From assembly GCA_017552435.1 (NCBI GenBank), contig JAFZPZ010000062.1:1-34519 (forward strand): 34,519 nucleotides of DNA. Reading direction: 5' to 3'. The position numbers and the translations under genes are program-made. The DNA is from Bacteroidaceae bacterium. Its GTDB lineage: Bacteria > Bacteroidota > Bacteroidia > Bacteroidales > Bacteroidaceae. This document shows, in pieces, positions 6,576 to 13,991 of this stretch (within the stretch, counting starts at the first letter, position 1; each line of letters begins with the position of its first letter). The notes beneath the pieces are model-generated. The model was not told the DNA's origin. It ran no database searches and saw nothing but the letters and a program-made list of their open reading frames with translations.

Positions 6576-6794
6576 TTATATATTTGTTCTTCTTTCACTA
6601 ACGTGCACTTTCTTTTCACGCCGCTCCATCGCATCCATACTCCGAACGCAATGAATGCCTCGGTCTCTCATTGCCTTGCTGCCACCGATATGACTAGCTC
6701 CAAATCGGCTTCCAGGCTTCAGAATCATCTTTATACACAAAAACAGCACAGAAAAAGTAACTATTCCGAGCGTAAGTAGTGCAACTTTCAACAT
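6576..6794 (-). CDS. Small single-span membrane protein, conserved in Bacteroidales
   Basis: This 72-residue protein has one N-terminal hydrophobic helix (about residues 3-24) and a basic cytosolic tail. The tail contains SHIGGSKAMRDRGIHC, a pattern I associate with an uncharacterised small membrane protein of Bacteroides and Prevotella. A TATATTTG box at 6814-6821 lies 19 nt upstream of ATG 6794, and the OmpH-like gene starts 22 bp after its stop, which supports a real gene. The function is unknown. Confidence 0.7.
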   Translation of the reverse strand: MLKVALLTLGIVTFSVLFLCIKMILKPGSRFGASHIGGSKAMRDRGIHCVRSMDAMERREKKVHVSERRTNI

Positions 6795-6801
6795 AATTTG
6801 C

Positions 6802-6821
6802 TATATTTGTCTGCAAATATA
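6802..6821. promoter_or_regulatory. Symmetric overlapping divergent promoter (small membrane protein and pepD)
   Basis: The palindrome TATATTTGTCTGCAAATATA holds two -7 boxes. TATATTTG on plus (6802-6809) points to pepD at 6873, and TATATTTG on minus (6814-6821) points to the small membrane protein at 6794. Each transcript would begin within or next to the other box, so two polymerases could hardly bind at once. Confidence 0.65.
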
Positions 6822-6872
6822 CAATAATAATTGAAAATTAAGAGTTAATAATATAGATAAATACATAAAAAA

Positions 6873-8333
6873 ATGAGTATTCTACAGCCAACAAGTGTTT
6901 TTAAGTGCTTCGCACAAGTAAACCAAATACCTCGTCCATCGAAGCACGAGGAAAAGATGATTGACTTCCTGCTCGACTTTGGCAGAAAGCTGAATTTGGA
7001 AACCCAACGCGACGAAACGGGCAACGTCATCATACGCAAACCTGCCACACCTGGTATGGAGAACCGCCAGACCATCGTGCTGCAAAGTCACATGGATATG
7101 GTATGCGAGAAGAACCGCGACCTTGACTTCGACTTCACGAAGGATGCCATCCAGACCTACATCGACGGCGAATGGATGAAGGCAAAGGGTACGACCCTTG
7201 GTGCTGACGACGGCATCGGTGTGGCTATGGAGATGGCTCTGCTGGAAGCTACGGACATCCAGCACGGCCCGCTGGAATGTGTCTTCACCCGCGACGAAGA
7301 GACAGGACTGACAGGTGCGGAAGGTATGCAGCCCGACTTCATGAAAGGCCGTCTGCTGGTCAACCTCGATAGCGAGGACGAAGGAGAAATCTTCGTTTCC
7401 TGCGCCGGTGGTTGTCGCACATTCGCCCAGTTCGACTACACAGAAGAGCCTCTGCCCGCTGGTTTCTTCACCTTCTCGCTCAGCATCAAAGGTCTGACCG
7501 GCGGACACAGCGGCGACGACATCGAGAAAAAGCGCGCCAATGCCAACAAACTGCTGGCACGTTTCCTCTACCTCAGTCAGCAGAAGTATGACCTGCGCCT
7601 GATTGACATACAGGCCGGTGGTCTGCACAACGCCATTCCCCGCGAGGCATGGTGCCTCTGCGCCGTTCCCACGAAGGACAAGGAAAGCATCACCGTGGAT
7701 TGGAACCTCTATCAAGCCGATGTGGAGGAAGAATACCGCGTCACGGAAAAGACAATGGTCTTCTCCCTGGAAAGCGAAGCAGCGGCAGGGTCCACCATCA
7801 ACAAAGATTGCAGCCAGCGACTCATCAAGGCTCTGCAAGGTGTCGATAACGGCGTCTATGCCTACTGCCAAGACCTTCCTCTCATTGAGACAAGCAGCAA
7901 CCTGGCCAGCATACACAAGGTTCCAGAGACAAAGACCATCGACGTGAACAGCAGTCAGCGGAGTAGCATCTACAGCGCCCGCGTCAACATGGCCAACACC
8001 TTTGCCGCAGTCTTCGAGCTGGCAGGAGCAAAGGTGGATATCGGTGAAGGCTATCCGGGTTGGAAGATGAATCCCAACAGCGAGATTCTGCGCATTGCCG
8101 TAGAGCAGTACAAGAAGCTCTTTAAGAAAGATCCCATTGTGCGGGGTATTCATGCAGGCCTGGAGTGCGGATTATTCAGCGAGAAATTCCCCGGTATGGA
8201 CATGATCAGCATGGGCCCCACGCTGCGTGGTGTACACAGCCCCGACGAGAAGCTCCTCATCCCCACCGTCCAAATGGTCTGGGATCATCTGCTCGCCATC
8301 CTCAAGGAGGCCCCAGTTAAAATCGAAAATTGA
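6873..8333 (+). CDS. pepD: Aminoacyl-histidine dipeptidase (Xaa-His dipeptidase, family M20)
   Basis: This 486-residue cytosolic di-zinc peptidase cleaves dipeptides such as Xaa-His, and it matches E. coli PepD in length and motif order. Visible metal and catalytic residues are His73 and Asp75 (QSHMDMV), Asp112 (ADDGIG), Glu142 and Glu143 (DEETGLTG), Asp166 (NLDSED) and His455 (GVHSPDE). The dimerisation insert of M20 enzymes lies between, around GHSGDDI. It is first in a plus-strand series; the lipoprotein gene starts 9 bp after its stop. The tail and spacer (KIEN and onward) are already in AT-rich simple repeat. Confidence 0.94.
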   Translation: MSILQPTSVFKCFAQVNQIPRPSKHEEKMIDFLLDFGRKLNLETQRDETGNVIIRKPATPGMENRQTIVLQSHMDMVCEKNRDLDFDFTKDAIQTYIDGEWMKAKGTTLGADDGIGVAMEMALLEATDIQHGPLECVFTRDEETGLTGAEGMQPDFMKGRLLVNLDSEDEGEIFVSCAGGCRTFAQFDYTEEPLPAGFFTFSLSIKGLTGGHSGDDIEKKRANANKLLARFLYLSQQKYDLRLIDIQAGGLHNAIPREAWCLCAVPTKDKESITVDWNLYQADVEEEYRVTEKTMVFSLESEAAAGSTINKDCSQRLIKALQGVDNGVYAYCQDLPLIETSSNLASIHKVPETKTIDVNSSQRSSIYSARVNMANTFAAVFELAGAKVDIGEGYPGWKMNPNSEILRIAVEQYKKLFKKDPIVRGIHAGLECGLFSEKFPGMDMISMGPTLRGVHSPDEKLLIPTVQMVWDHLLAILKEAPVKIEN

Positions 8334-8342
8334 AAATTAAAA

Positions 8343-9875
8343 ATGAAGATTGGAAAGTTAAAAGTGAAAAGTGAAAGAATAAGTCCTTCATTTTCTCATT
8401 TTCTCATTTTCTCATTTTTTATATTGGCTGCGGCCTGCTCCGATTACGAAAGCTTTTCGGACAATTCCGGATTCAGGCTTTCCTTCTCGGCAGATACCAT
8501 AGCTTTTGATACGCTGATTAGTACAATACCCAGCAGTACCAAGACGCTCTATGCCTACAATAACAATGATGACGGCATACGCATCAGAACCATACAACTC
8601 GAAGGCGGCACAAACAGTCTTTTCCGCGTCAATGTGGATGGACGTTTCCTGGAAGGAGGTACTTGGCACGATTTCGAGGTGTTACGTCACGATAGCTTGG
8701 TAGTGCGTATCGAAATGACACCTCCAGAGGTTGGCAACAATGATCCTCTCTACTTCACGGACAAGCTTCACTTCATCTTGGAGAATGGTACGATGCAAAC
8801 AGTCGTTCTATCAGGCGGCTCCATTGATGGCTACATCAAGAGAGGAGGTCTGATTATCGAGTCCGACGAAACTCTCCTGACCGACAAATCATACGTCATC
8901 TATGATTCGCTAGTCGTGATGCCCAATGCCACACTCACGCTCGTAGAAGGTACGACACTGATGTTCCACTCCAATGCCGCATTGCACGTTTATGGCAGAT
9001 TGCAGGTTCAGGGAAGCATCGAAAAGCCTGTCATACTACGGGGAGACAGGTTGGACCACATGTTCGACAACCTCCTCTACGACAACACGCCAAGCCGATG
9101 GGAAGGTGTTATCATTCATCGCGGCAGTTACAACAACGAGCTCTTCCAGTGTGACATTCACGGCTCATGCTTCGGCATCATTTGCGAGGATACAGAACAA
9201 GATATTCCGGATGCGACAAAGCCCTCTGTGACGTTGGATTGCTGCATCCTGCACAACATCGGTGGCGACGGCCTGCAACTCAATAACTGCGTCAGCAGCG
9301 TCACCAATACCCAGATAAGCAATACACTCGGAAACACTGTCAGCATCAAAGGCGGAACACATAACTTCGTCTATTGCACCCTGGCACAGTTCTACTCCAT
9401 CACCTCCGACATCGGGAACGCGTTGTATCTTTACAGTTCTCCTGAGAAAGAAACATACGGCAAACTGCAAAAAGCACACTTCATCAACTGTGTTATCACG
9501 GGTTGGGGGGCTGATGTCATCTTAGGCGAAAATATTACGGTAAGCGACGCGGACTATCTCTTTCACCATTGCTTCCTCAATACGCCGCCAGTAGATGACG
9601 AGGAGCACTTTGTGGGCTGCATCTACGACCGAGACAAGAAGAAAGGTGAGGAAGAGAAACTCGTCCGACAGGACAACTTCCAGGTATTCGATACCAAGAA
9701 GTTCATTTACGATTTCACACCCAAGGCAGAGAGCCAAATCCGTTCCCTTGCCGACCCATCATACGAAGGATTGCCCGTATTCGACAGAAAGGGAGTGAGC
9801 CGCCTCGCTGACGAAGGTCCCGATGCAGGTTGCTACGAATACGTGGCACCGCCAGATGAGGAGGGCAAACAGTGA
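8343..9875 (+). CDS. Lipoprotein with right-handed parallel beta-helix
   Basis: This 510-residue predicted lipoprotein has lipobox LAAAC (Cys32). The mature part begins with an all-beta domain (about 40-180) and then a beta-helix at about 185-450. The helix shows short rungs such as VVMPNATLTLVEGTTLMFH, LHVYGRLQVQGS and PVILRGD, in the style of carbohydrate-binding or lyase-like beta-helices. The C-terminus has DAGCYEY. No catalytic residues are recognisable. The first 26 codons are largely tandem repeats, including TCATTTTC units at 8388-8420 that encode the hydrophobic signal. No other Met start could supply a signal peptide. It overlaps rlmH by 4 nt, so the two are probably translationally coupled. 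Confidence 0.82.
   Translation: MKIGKLKVKSERISPSFSHFLIFSFFILAAACSDYESFSDNSGFRLSFSADTIAFDTLISTIPSSTKTLYAYNNNDDGIRIRTIQLEGGTNSLFRVNVDGRFLEGGTWHDFEVLRHDSLVVRIEMTPPEVGNNDPLYFTDKLHFILENGTMQTVVLSGGSIDGYIKRGGLIIESDETLLTDKSYVIYDSLVVMPNATLTLVEGTTLMFHSNAALHVYGRLQVQGSIEKPVILRGDRLDHMFDNLLYDNTPSRWEGVIIHRGSYNNELFQCDIHGSCFGIICEDTEQDIPDATKPSVTLDCCILHNIGGDGLQLNNCVSSVTNTQISNTLGNTVSIKGGTHNFVYCTLAQFYSITSDIGNALYLYSSPEKETYGKLQKAHFINCVITGWGADVILGENITVSDADYLFHHCFLNTPPVDDEEHFVGCIYDRDKKKGEEEKLVRQDNFQVFDTKKFIYDFTPKAESQIRSLADPSYEGLPVFDRKGVSRLADEGPDAGCYEYVAPPDEEGKQ
8388..8420 (+). repeat. TCATTTTC tandem repeat encoding a lipoprotein signal peptide
   Basis: Four units of TTCTCATT lie in frame within the lipoprotein gene and encode SFSHFLIFSFFI. 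The units just before them (AAAGTGAAAAGTGAAAG) are also tandem. Confidence 0.8.
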
Positions 9876-10345
9876 AAGGCTTGCTCATAGTGGTGGGCAA
9901 GACCACAGACAAGCGCTTCGACACCATCATCCAGGAATATGTGGAGCGCATCAACCACTACATCCCTTTCGCCGTTGAGGTTGTCCCGGAACTCAAGAAC
10001 ACCAAGGGACTCAGCCAAAACGAGCAGAAGGAGCGTGAAGGCGAACTCATACAGCGCAGCCTACAGGCGGGAGACTATGTGGTGCTCCTTGACGAACACG
10101 GAAGCGAACGCAGCAGTATGGATTTCGCAGCATGGATGCAAAAGAAGATGGCAGCAGGACCGAAGCGACTCGTCTTCATCGTGGGAGGTCCCTACGGCTT
10201 TTCGACAAGCGTTCACCAGCGGGGGAACGAAGAGATCAGCCTTAGCAAAATGACGCTCTCCCACCAGATGGTGCGCATGTTCTTTGTAGAGCAAATATAT
10301 CGCGCAATGACCATCCTGAACGGAGAGCCGTACCACCATGAATAG
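9872..10345 (+). CDS. rlmH: 23S rRNA (pseudouridine1915-N3)-methyltransferase
   Basis: This 157-residue SPOUT methyltransferase methylates pseudouridine 1915 in helix 69 of 23S rRNA, with S-adenosylmethionine as donor. The SAM-binding knot is visible as VFIVGGPYGFS (GGPYG at 105-109). The highly conserved ending SLSKMTLSHQMVRMFFVEQ continues through QIYRAMTILNGEPYHHE. The length is exactly typical. The start is GTG 9872, overlapping the TGA of the lipoprotein gene. The methionine start as read is MKGLLIVVGKT. Confidence 0.96.
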   Translation: MKGLLIVVGKTTDKRFDTIIQEYVERINHYIPFAVEVVPELKNTKGLSQNEQKEREGELIQRSLQAGDYVVLLDEHGSERSSMDFAAWMQKKMAAGPKRLVFIVGGPYGFSTSVHQRGNEEISLSKMTLSHQMVRMFFVEQIYRAMTILNGEPYHHE

Positions 10346-10347
10346 GA

Positions 10348-10373
10348 CCCCCCTAACCCCCTTTAGGGGGCGA
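10348..10373 (+). repeat. C-rich palindromic dispersed repeat, copy 3
   Basis: CCCCCCTAA then CCCCCTTTAGGGGG then CGAA, immediately after the rlmH stop codon. The palindrome is identical to that of copy 1. Confidence 0.75.
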
Positions 10374-10387
10374 ACGGGGTGTTTACA

Positions 10388-10440
10388 GCAATGACTGAAT
10401 GTCATTGCGCCCCCGCAGAGGGGAGCAAATCCCCATTTGC
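10388..10440 (+). other. Two consecutive hairpins in the rlmH-nadC spacer
   Basis: GCAATGAC (10388-10395) pairs with GTCATTGC (10401-10408). GCAAAT (10425-10430) pairs with ATTTGC (10435-10440) around CCCC. Together with the C-rich palindrome these fill the 139-bp gap with three hairpins. No long T-run follows, so the role may be mRNA processing or attenuation rather than termination. Confidence 0.6.
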
Positions 10441-10484
10441 GACGGAGAATTAAATAGTAAATTGTTAAATCGTAAATATATAAG

Positions 10485-11363
10485 ATGTTATCAGTAGAAG
10501 AACTTAACGACAGGCTGATTGACCTGTCCTTTGCCGAAGATATCGGTGACGGCGACCACACGACGCTGTGTTGCATTCCTGAGACAGAAATGGGCGAAAG
10601 CAAGCTCCTTATCAAGGAAGAAGGCATCTTTGCCGGAGTAGAGATTGCCAAGCAAGTGTTCCACCGCTTCGACCCCGAAATGCAGGTCGAGGTTTATATC
10701 GAGGATGGTGCTCACGTCAAGCCCGGCGACATCGTGATGAGCGTCAAGGGCAAGGTGCAAAGCCTTCTGCAGACGGAGCGCCTGATGCTCAACATCCTGC
10801 AACGCATGAGCGGCATCGCTACAATGACGCACAAATATCAGCAGGCGCTCATCGATGCCGGTACCAAGACACGTGTCCTCGATACCCGCAAGACGACACC
10901 CGGCATGCGTATGCTGGAGAAGGAAGCCGTGAAGATTGGCGGAGGCATGAACCACCGCATCGGACTTTTCGACATGATACTGCTCAAGGACAACCATATT
11001 GATTTCTGCGGAGGCGTCCACAACGCCATTTCACGTGCCAAGCAGTACCTAAAGGAGAAGGGCAAAGACCTGAAGATAGAGTGCGAAGTCAGGAACTGGA
11101 AGGAGCTGGACGAGGCTCTGGCAGAGGGCTGTGACCGCATCATGTTCGACAACTTTACACCCGAGGACACAAAGAAGGCGGTGGAGATTGTGGCAGGTCG
11201 TTGCGAAACAGAGTCTAGCGGCGGTATCACCTTCGACACGATGATTCCCTACGCCAAGGCCGGCGTTGACTTCATCTCATTCGGTGCCCTGACCCACAGC
11301 GTCAAGGGCCTCGACATGAGCTTCAAAGCTGCAGGAAGTGATAAACTTTTTATCAAAAAATAA
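10485..11363 (+). CDS. nadC: Nicotinate-nucleotide pyrophosphorylase (carboxylating), quinolinate phosphoribosyltransferase
   Basis: This 292-residue cytosolic enzyme converts quinolinate and PRPP to nicotinate mononucleotide, CO2 and PPi in de novo NAD synthesis. Motifs seen are GDGDHTT (21-27), RMSGIAT (107-113), the substrate-binding DTRKTTPG (133-140), KIGGGMNHR (150-158), LLKDNH, ECEV (199-202), MFDN (220-223) and ESSGGI (243-248). The length is normal. No nadA or nadB lies nearby. It may be transcribed through from rlmH, although the spacer contains three hairpins. Confidence 0.96.
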   Translation: MLSVEELNDRLIDLSFAEDIGDGDHTTLCCIPETEMGESKLLIKEEGIFAGVEIAKQVFHRFDPEMQVEVYIEDGAHVKPGDIVMSVKGKVQSLLQTERLMLNILQRMSGIATMTHKYQQALIDAGTKTRVLDTRKTTPGMRMLEKEAVKIGGGMNHRIGLFDMILLKDNHIDFCGGVHNAISRAKQYLKEKGKDLKIECEVRNWKELDEALAEGCDRIMFDNFTPEDTKKAVEIVAGRCETESSGGITFDTMIPYAKAGVDFISFGALTHSVKGLDMSFKAAGSDKLFIKK

Positions 11364-11365
11364 AA

Positions 11366-11395
11366 AGATTAGGGATTAGAGATTAAGGATTAAGA
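11366..11395 (+). repeat. GATTAAG-type simple repeat before the C69 peptidase
   Basis: Tandem GATTAGG, GATTAGA, GATTAAG, GATTAAG units fill the gap between the nadC stop and ATG 11397. It is almost identical to the repeat at 1276-1305. Confidence 0.8.
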
Positions 11396-11396
11396 C

Positions 11397-13049
11397 ATGA
11401 AACGTTATATATTATTTGCTTTGGCTTTATTTGTCAATTGTCAATTGTCAATTGTCAATTCATTATGGGCTTGCACCAATCTTGTTGTGGGCAAGAAGGC
11501 GTCGAAGGACGGCAGCGTCATCATCTCCTATAGCCAAGACGACTACGGTGCTTTTGAACCGTTGCGCGTCATTCCTGCAGCCGACCACCCTGCCGGAGCC
11601 ATGCACCCCCTCTATCATTATGAATCGGGCAACTACCTGGGCGAGATTCCGGAAGTGCCTCATACCTACGGCATTGTAGGACTGATGAACGAGTTCCAGC
11701 TGTCGATTCACGAGACAACATACGGAGGAAGGGCTGAGTTGACTGATACTGTCAGCGGACTTATTGATTATGGTTCGCTCATGGTACTTGCCCTTCAACG
11801 AGCCAAGACTGCCCGCGAGGCAATCCAAGTAATGACGGAGCTGACAGATAAGTATGGCTATGAGAGCGAGGGCGAGAGCTTCACCATTGCCGACCCCAAC
11901 GAGGCTTGGATAATGGACATGATTGGCAAAGGCCCGGGACGCAAGGGAACAGTTTGGGTAGCCATCCGTATTCCTGATGACTGCATCAGCGGTCACGCCA
12001 ACCAGAGCCGCATCCATCAGTTCCCCCTCAAGGACAAGAGTAACTGCCTCTACGCCAAGGATGTCATCAGCTTCGCAAAGGAAAAGGGATATTTCAGTGG
12101 AAAGGATGCAGACTTCTCTTTTGCCGATGCCTACGCTCCTGCCGACTTCGGTGCACTTCGCTATTGTGAGGCCCGCATCTGGAGCTACTTCAACAAATGG
12201 GGAGCCGAGGACATGTCACCCTATCTTTCCTACGCGATGGGCGATACGAAAGGCCAAGTCCTCCCTCTTTATGTGAAGCCAAAGGCTCCGCTCTCCGTTC
12301 AGGATGTCAAGGACATGATGCGCGACCACTACGAAGGCACGCCTATGGCGATGACCGAGGATATCGGAATGGGTGCTTGGGAAATGCCCTACCGCCCCAC
12401 CCCACTCAGTTTCGAGGTCGATGGCAAGAAGTATTTCAACGAACGCCCCATCAGCACCCAGCAATCAGCCTGCGTCTATGTCAGTCAGATGCGTTCCTGG
12501 CTTCCCGATTATATTGGCGGAGTAACTTGGTTTGCCAACGATGATGCCAACATGGTGGCTTTCACTCCCGTCTATTGCAACATTACGCAGGCACCCGAAT
12601 GCTACGACAAGAATACGGCAGACGCCTTCCATTTCTCAACCCGCTGCGCTTATTGGGTGGAGAATTGGGTCAGCAACATGGTTTATCTGCGCTATAATCT
12701 CCTTTTCCCGGAGTTGCAAAAGGTTCGCGACCGTCTGGAGGCCGACTACAACTCCCTGCAGCCCAAGGTAGAAAACGAAGCAGCAGCAATGAGCAAGGAG
12801 GAAGCCGTCAAGTACCTCTCAGCCTATAGTCATCGCACGGCAAGCGCTATGATGGACGAATGGAACCAATTGGCACAGCTCATCATCGTGAAGTACAACG
12901 ATATGGCTGTCAAGCGAATGGACGAGAATGGTCAGTACGAGAAGACCCCCGGAGGCAACCCACGTCCCGTACTCCGCCCGGGCTACCCCGACAGCTACAG
13001 GCGTGAGATTATCAACCAAGCCGGCACTCGCTATCAGGTGCCACAATAA
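11397..13049 (+). CDS. Secreted C69-family dipeptidase
   Basis: This 550-residue N-terminal-nucleophile peptidase has a signal peptide (MKRYILFALALFVN to about residue 25), after which mature Cys26 of WACTNLVVGKKAS is the expected catalytic nucleophile. DGSVIISYSQDD, EFQLSIHETTYGG and SFTIADPNEAWIMD follow, matching the PepD-A/C69 pattern. Such enzymes hydrolyse dipeptides; in Bacteroidales they are exported. The signal region contains the in-frame TTGTCAA repeat (NCQLSIVNS), also present in the permease linker. It closes the plus-strand series and is followed by a strong bidirectional terminator. Confidence 0.92.
   Translation: MKRYILFALALFVNCQLSIVNSLWACTNLVVGKKASKDGSVIISYSQDDYGAFEPLRVIPAADHPAGAMHPLYHYESGNYLGEIPEVPHTYGIVGLMNEFQLSIHETTYGGRAELTDTVSGLIDYGSLMVLALQRAKTAREAIQVMTELTDKYGYESEGESFTIADPNEAWIMDMIGKGPGRKGTVWVAIRIPDDCISGHANQSRIHQFPLKDKSNCLYAKDVISFAKEKGYFSGKDADFSFADAYAPADFGALRYCEARIWSYFNKWGAEDMSPYLSYAMGDTKGQVLPLYVKPKAPLSVQDVKDMMRDHYEGTPMAMTEDIGMGAWEMPYRPTPLSFEVDGKKYFNERPISTQQSACVYVSQMRSWLPDYIGGVTWFANDDANMVAFTPVYCNITQAPECYDKNTADAFHFSTRCAYWVENWVSNMVYLRYNLLFPELQKVRDRLEADYNSLQPKVENEAAAMSKEEAVKYLSAYSHRTASAMMDEWNQLAQLIIVKYNDMAVKRMDENGQYEKTPGGNPRPVLRPGYPDSYRREIINQAGTRYQVPQ
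11431..11462 (+). repeat. TTGTCAA simple repeat captured in the C69 signal peptide
   Basis: Four near-perfect TTGTCAA units are read in frame as FVNCQLSIVNS, between the hydrophobic core and the mature Cys26. Confidence 0.85.
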
Positions 13050-13070
13050 GAGAACAAATTCTAATCCTAT

Positions 13071-13109
13071 ATAGAAAAAGCGCTACCTTTTCGGGCAGCG
13101 CTTTTCTAT
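13071..13109. terminator. Bidirectional terminator between the C69 peptidase and DUF4293 genes
   Basis: ATAGAAAAAGCGCT (13071-13084) pairs with AGCGCTTTTCTAT (13097-13109), giving 13 pairs with one bulged A. T-runs lie on both strands, so it can stop the convergent transcripts of both flanking genes. Confidence 0.85.
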
Positions 13110-13130
13110 TTCATAACGGAATATACGTCT

Positions 13131-13616
13131 TCAGCGCAGTCGATCCAGAGAGCGGACCAGCATCTCGTCTTTCATGATGCCTCGGAATGCCAAATAGAGC
13201 AGAATGAGGGCTGATGCGGGAAGAGCTGCTGCCCAATGGGGACGATAAAGCGTCAATGCTGGGCTGAGTAAATAGAAGCAAATGATACAATAGGAAATGT
13301 ACCAGAACACCAGCAGTATCATGCAAAATGTCGCCAGTCTCATCTGCAAGGCTCGATGTTTGAAGAGCCAAATGTCGATGAAGACTAAGCCTGTAGTTAT
13401 GACCAAAAGTCCCATCAAGACAGGGCAGAAGTAGAACACATGCTTGCCCTCCGAAACGAACCAGAGGTTGTACATGTCCACTTGGGAATAGGGGCTGAAA
13501 AGTTCTGCCAATAAACCTGTCTCGCATGACACGAAATGAGCAATTGGCAGGCAGAGACAGCCCAGACAGAGTGCAAAGGCTGCGAGCAGGTAGAGAGTCT
13601 GGATGCGCTGAATCAT
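13131..13616 (-). CDS. DUF4293 family membrane protein
   Basis: This 161-residue protein has four hydrophobic helices (about 7-28, 60-82, 90-115 and 125-145). Its C-terminus KDEMLVRSLDRLR is the hallmark I know for DUF4293, a Bacteroidetes family of unknown function. It starts 9 bp after the rpoZ stop. As in other Bacteroidales, it follows the omega-subunit gene, which supports one operon. Confidence 0.88.
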   Translation of the reverse strand: MIQRIQTLYLLAAFALCLGCLCLPIAHFVSCETGLLAELFSPYSQVDMYNLWFVSEGKHVFYFCPVLMGLLVITTGLVFIDIWLFKHRALQMRLATFCMILLVFWYISYCIICFYLLSPALTLYRPHWAAALPASALILLYLAFRGIMKDEMLVRSLDRLR

Positions 13617-13625
13617 GATGTGTGT

Positions 13626-13961
13626 TTAGTCGAGCAAAGAGGTCTCGTTGCTGGGGTTACGGTAGTAAACCTTGCCGTCGATAAACTCCTGAGTCGCCAT
13701 GAGGGTAGCCTTGGGGAGTTTCTCATAATAGCGGCTGATTTCTATTTGCTCGCGATTCTCGAACACTTCGTCCAGATTGTCTTGCGTACTGGCAAATTCC
13801 GAGAGCTTCCTGCTCAGTTCCTGCTTAATGTCGGCTGAAATCTGGTTGGCCCGCTTTGCAATGATAACAACGCTTTCATAGATGTTACCAGTCTCTTCGC
13901 AGAGGGTCATTGGGTCTCTGGTCACGGTGTCGCTGGGTGCTGTAGTTTTTTTGTAATCCAT
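13626..13961 (-). CDS. rpoZ: RNA polymerase omega subunit (Rpb6-like, Bacteroidetes type)
   Basis: This 111-residue protein contains NIYESVVIIAKRANQIS, the omega/Rpb6 helix that contacts the beta-prime C-terminus, followed by KQELSRKLSEF. Omega helps assemble and stabilise RNA polymerase. I chose ATG 13961 (MDYKKTT); an upstream TTG is not needed. It follows bamD by 30 bp and precedes DUF4293 by 9 bp. Confidence 0.88.
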   Translation of the reverse strand: MDYKKTTAPSDTVTRDPMTLCEETGNIYESVVIIAKRANQISADIKQELSRKLSEFASTQDNLDEVFENREQIEISRYYEKLPKATLMATQEFIDGKVYYRNPSNETSLLD

Positions 13962-13991
13962 GTTTATATACAAAATTTGTTTGTTTTATTG

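Noticed and set aside
6882-8153. 423-codon minus frame opposite pepD
   Set aside because: pepD has every catalytic motif in the plus frame; the minus translation has no recognisable family.
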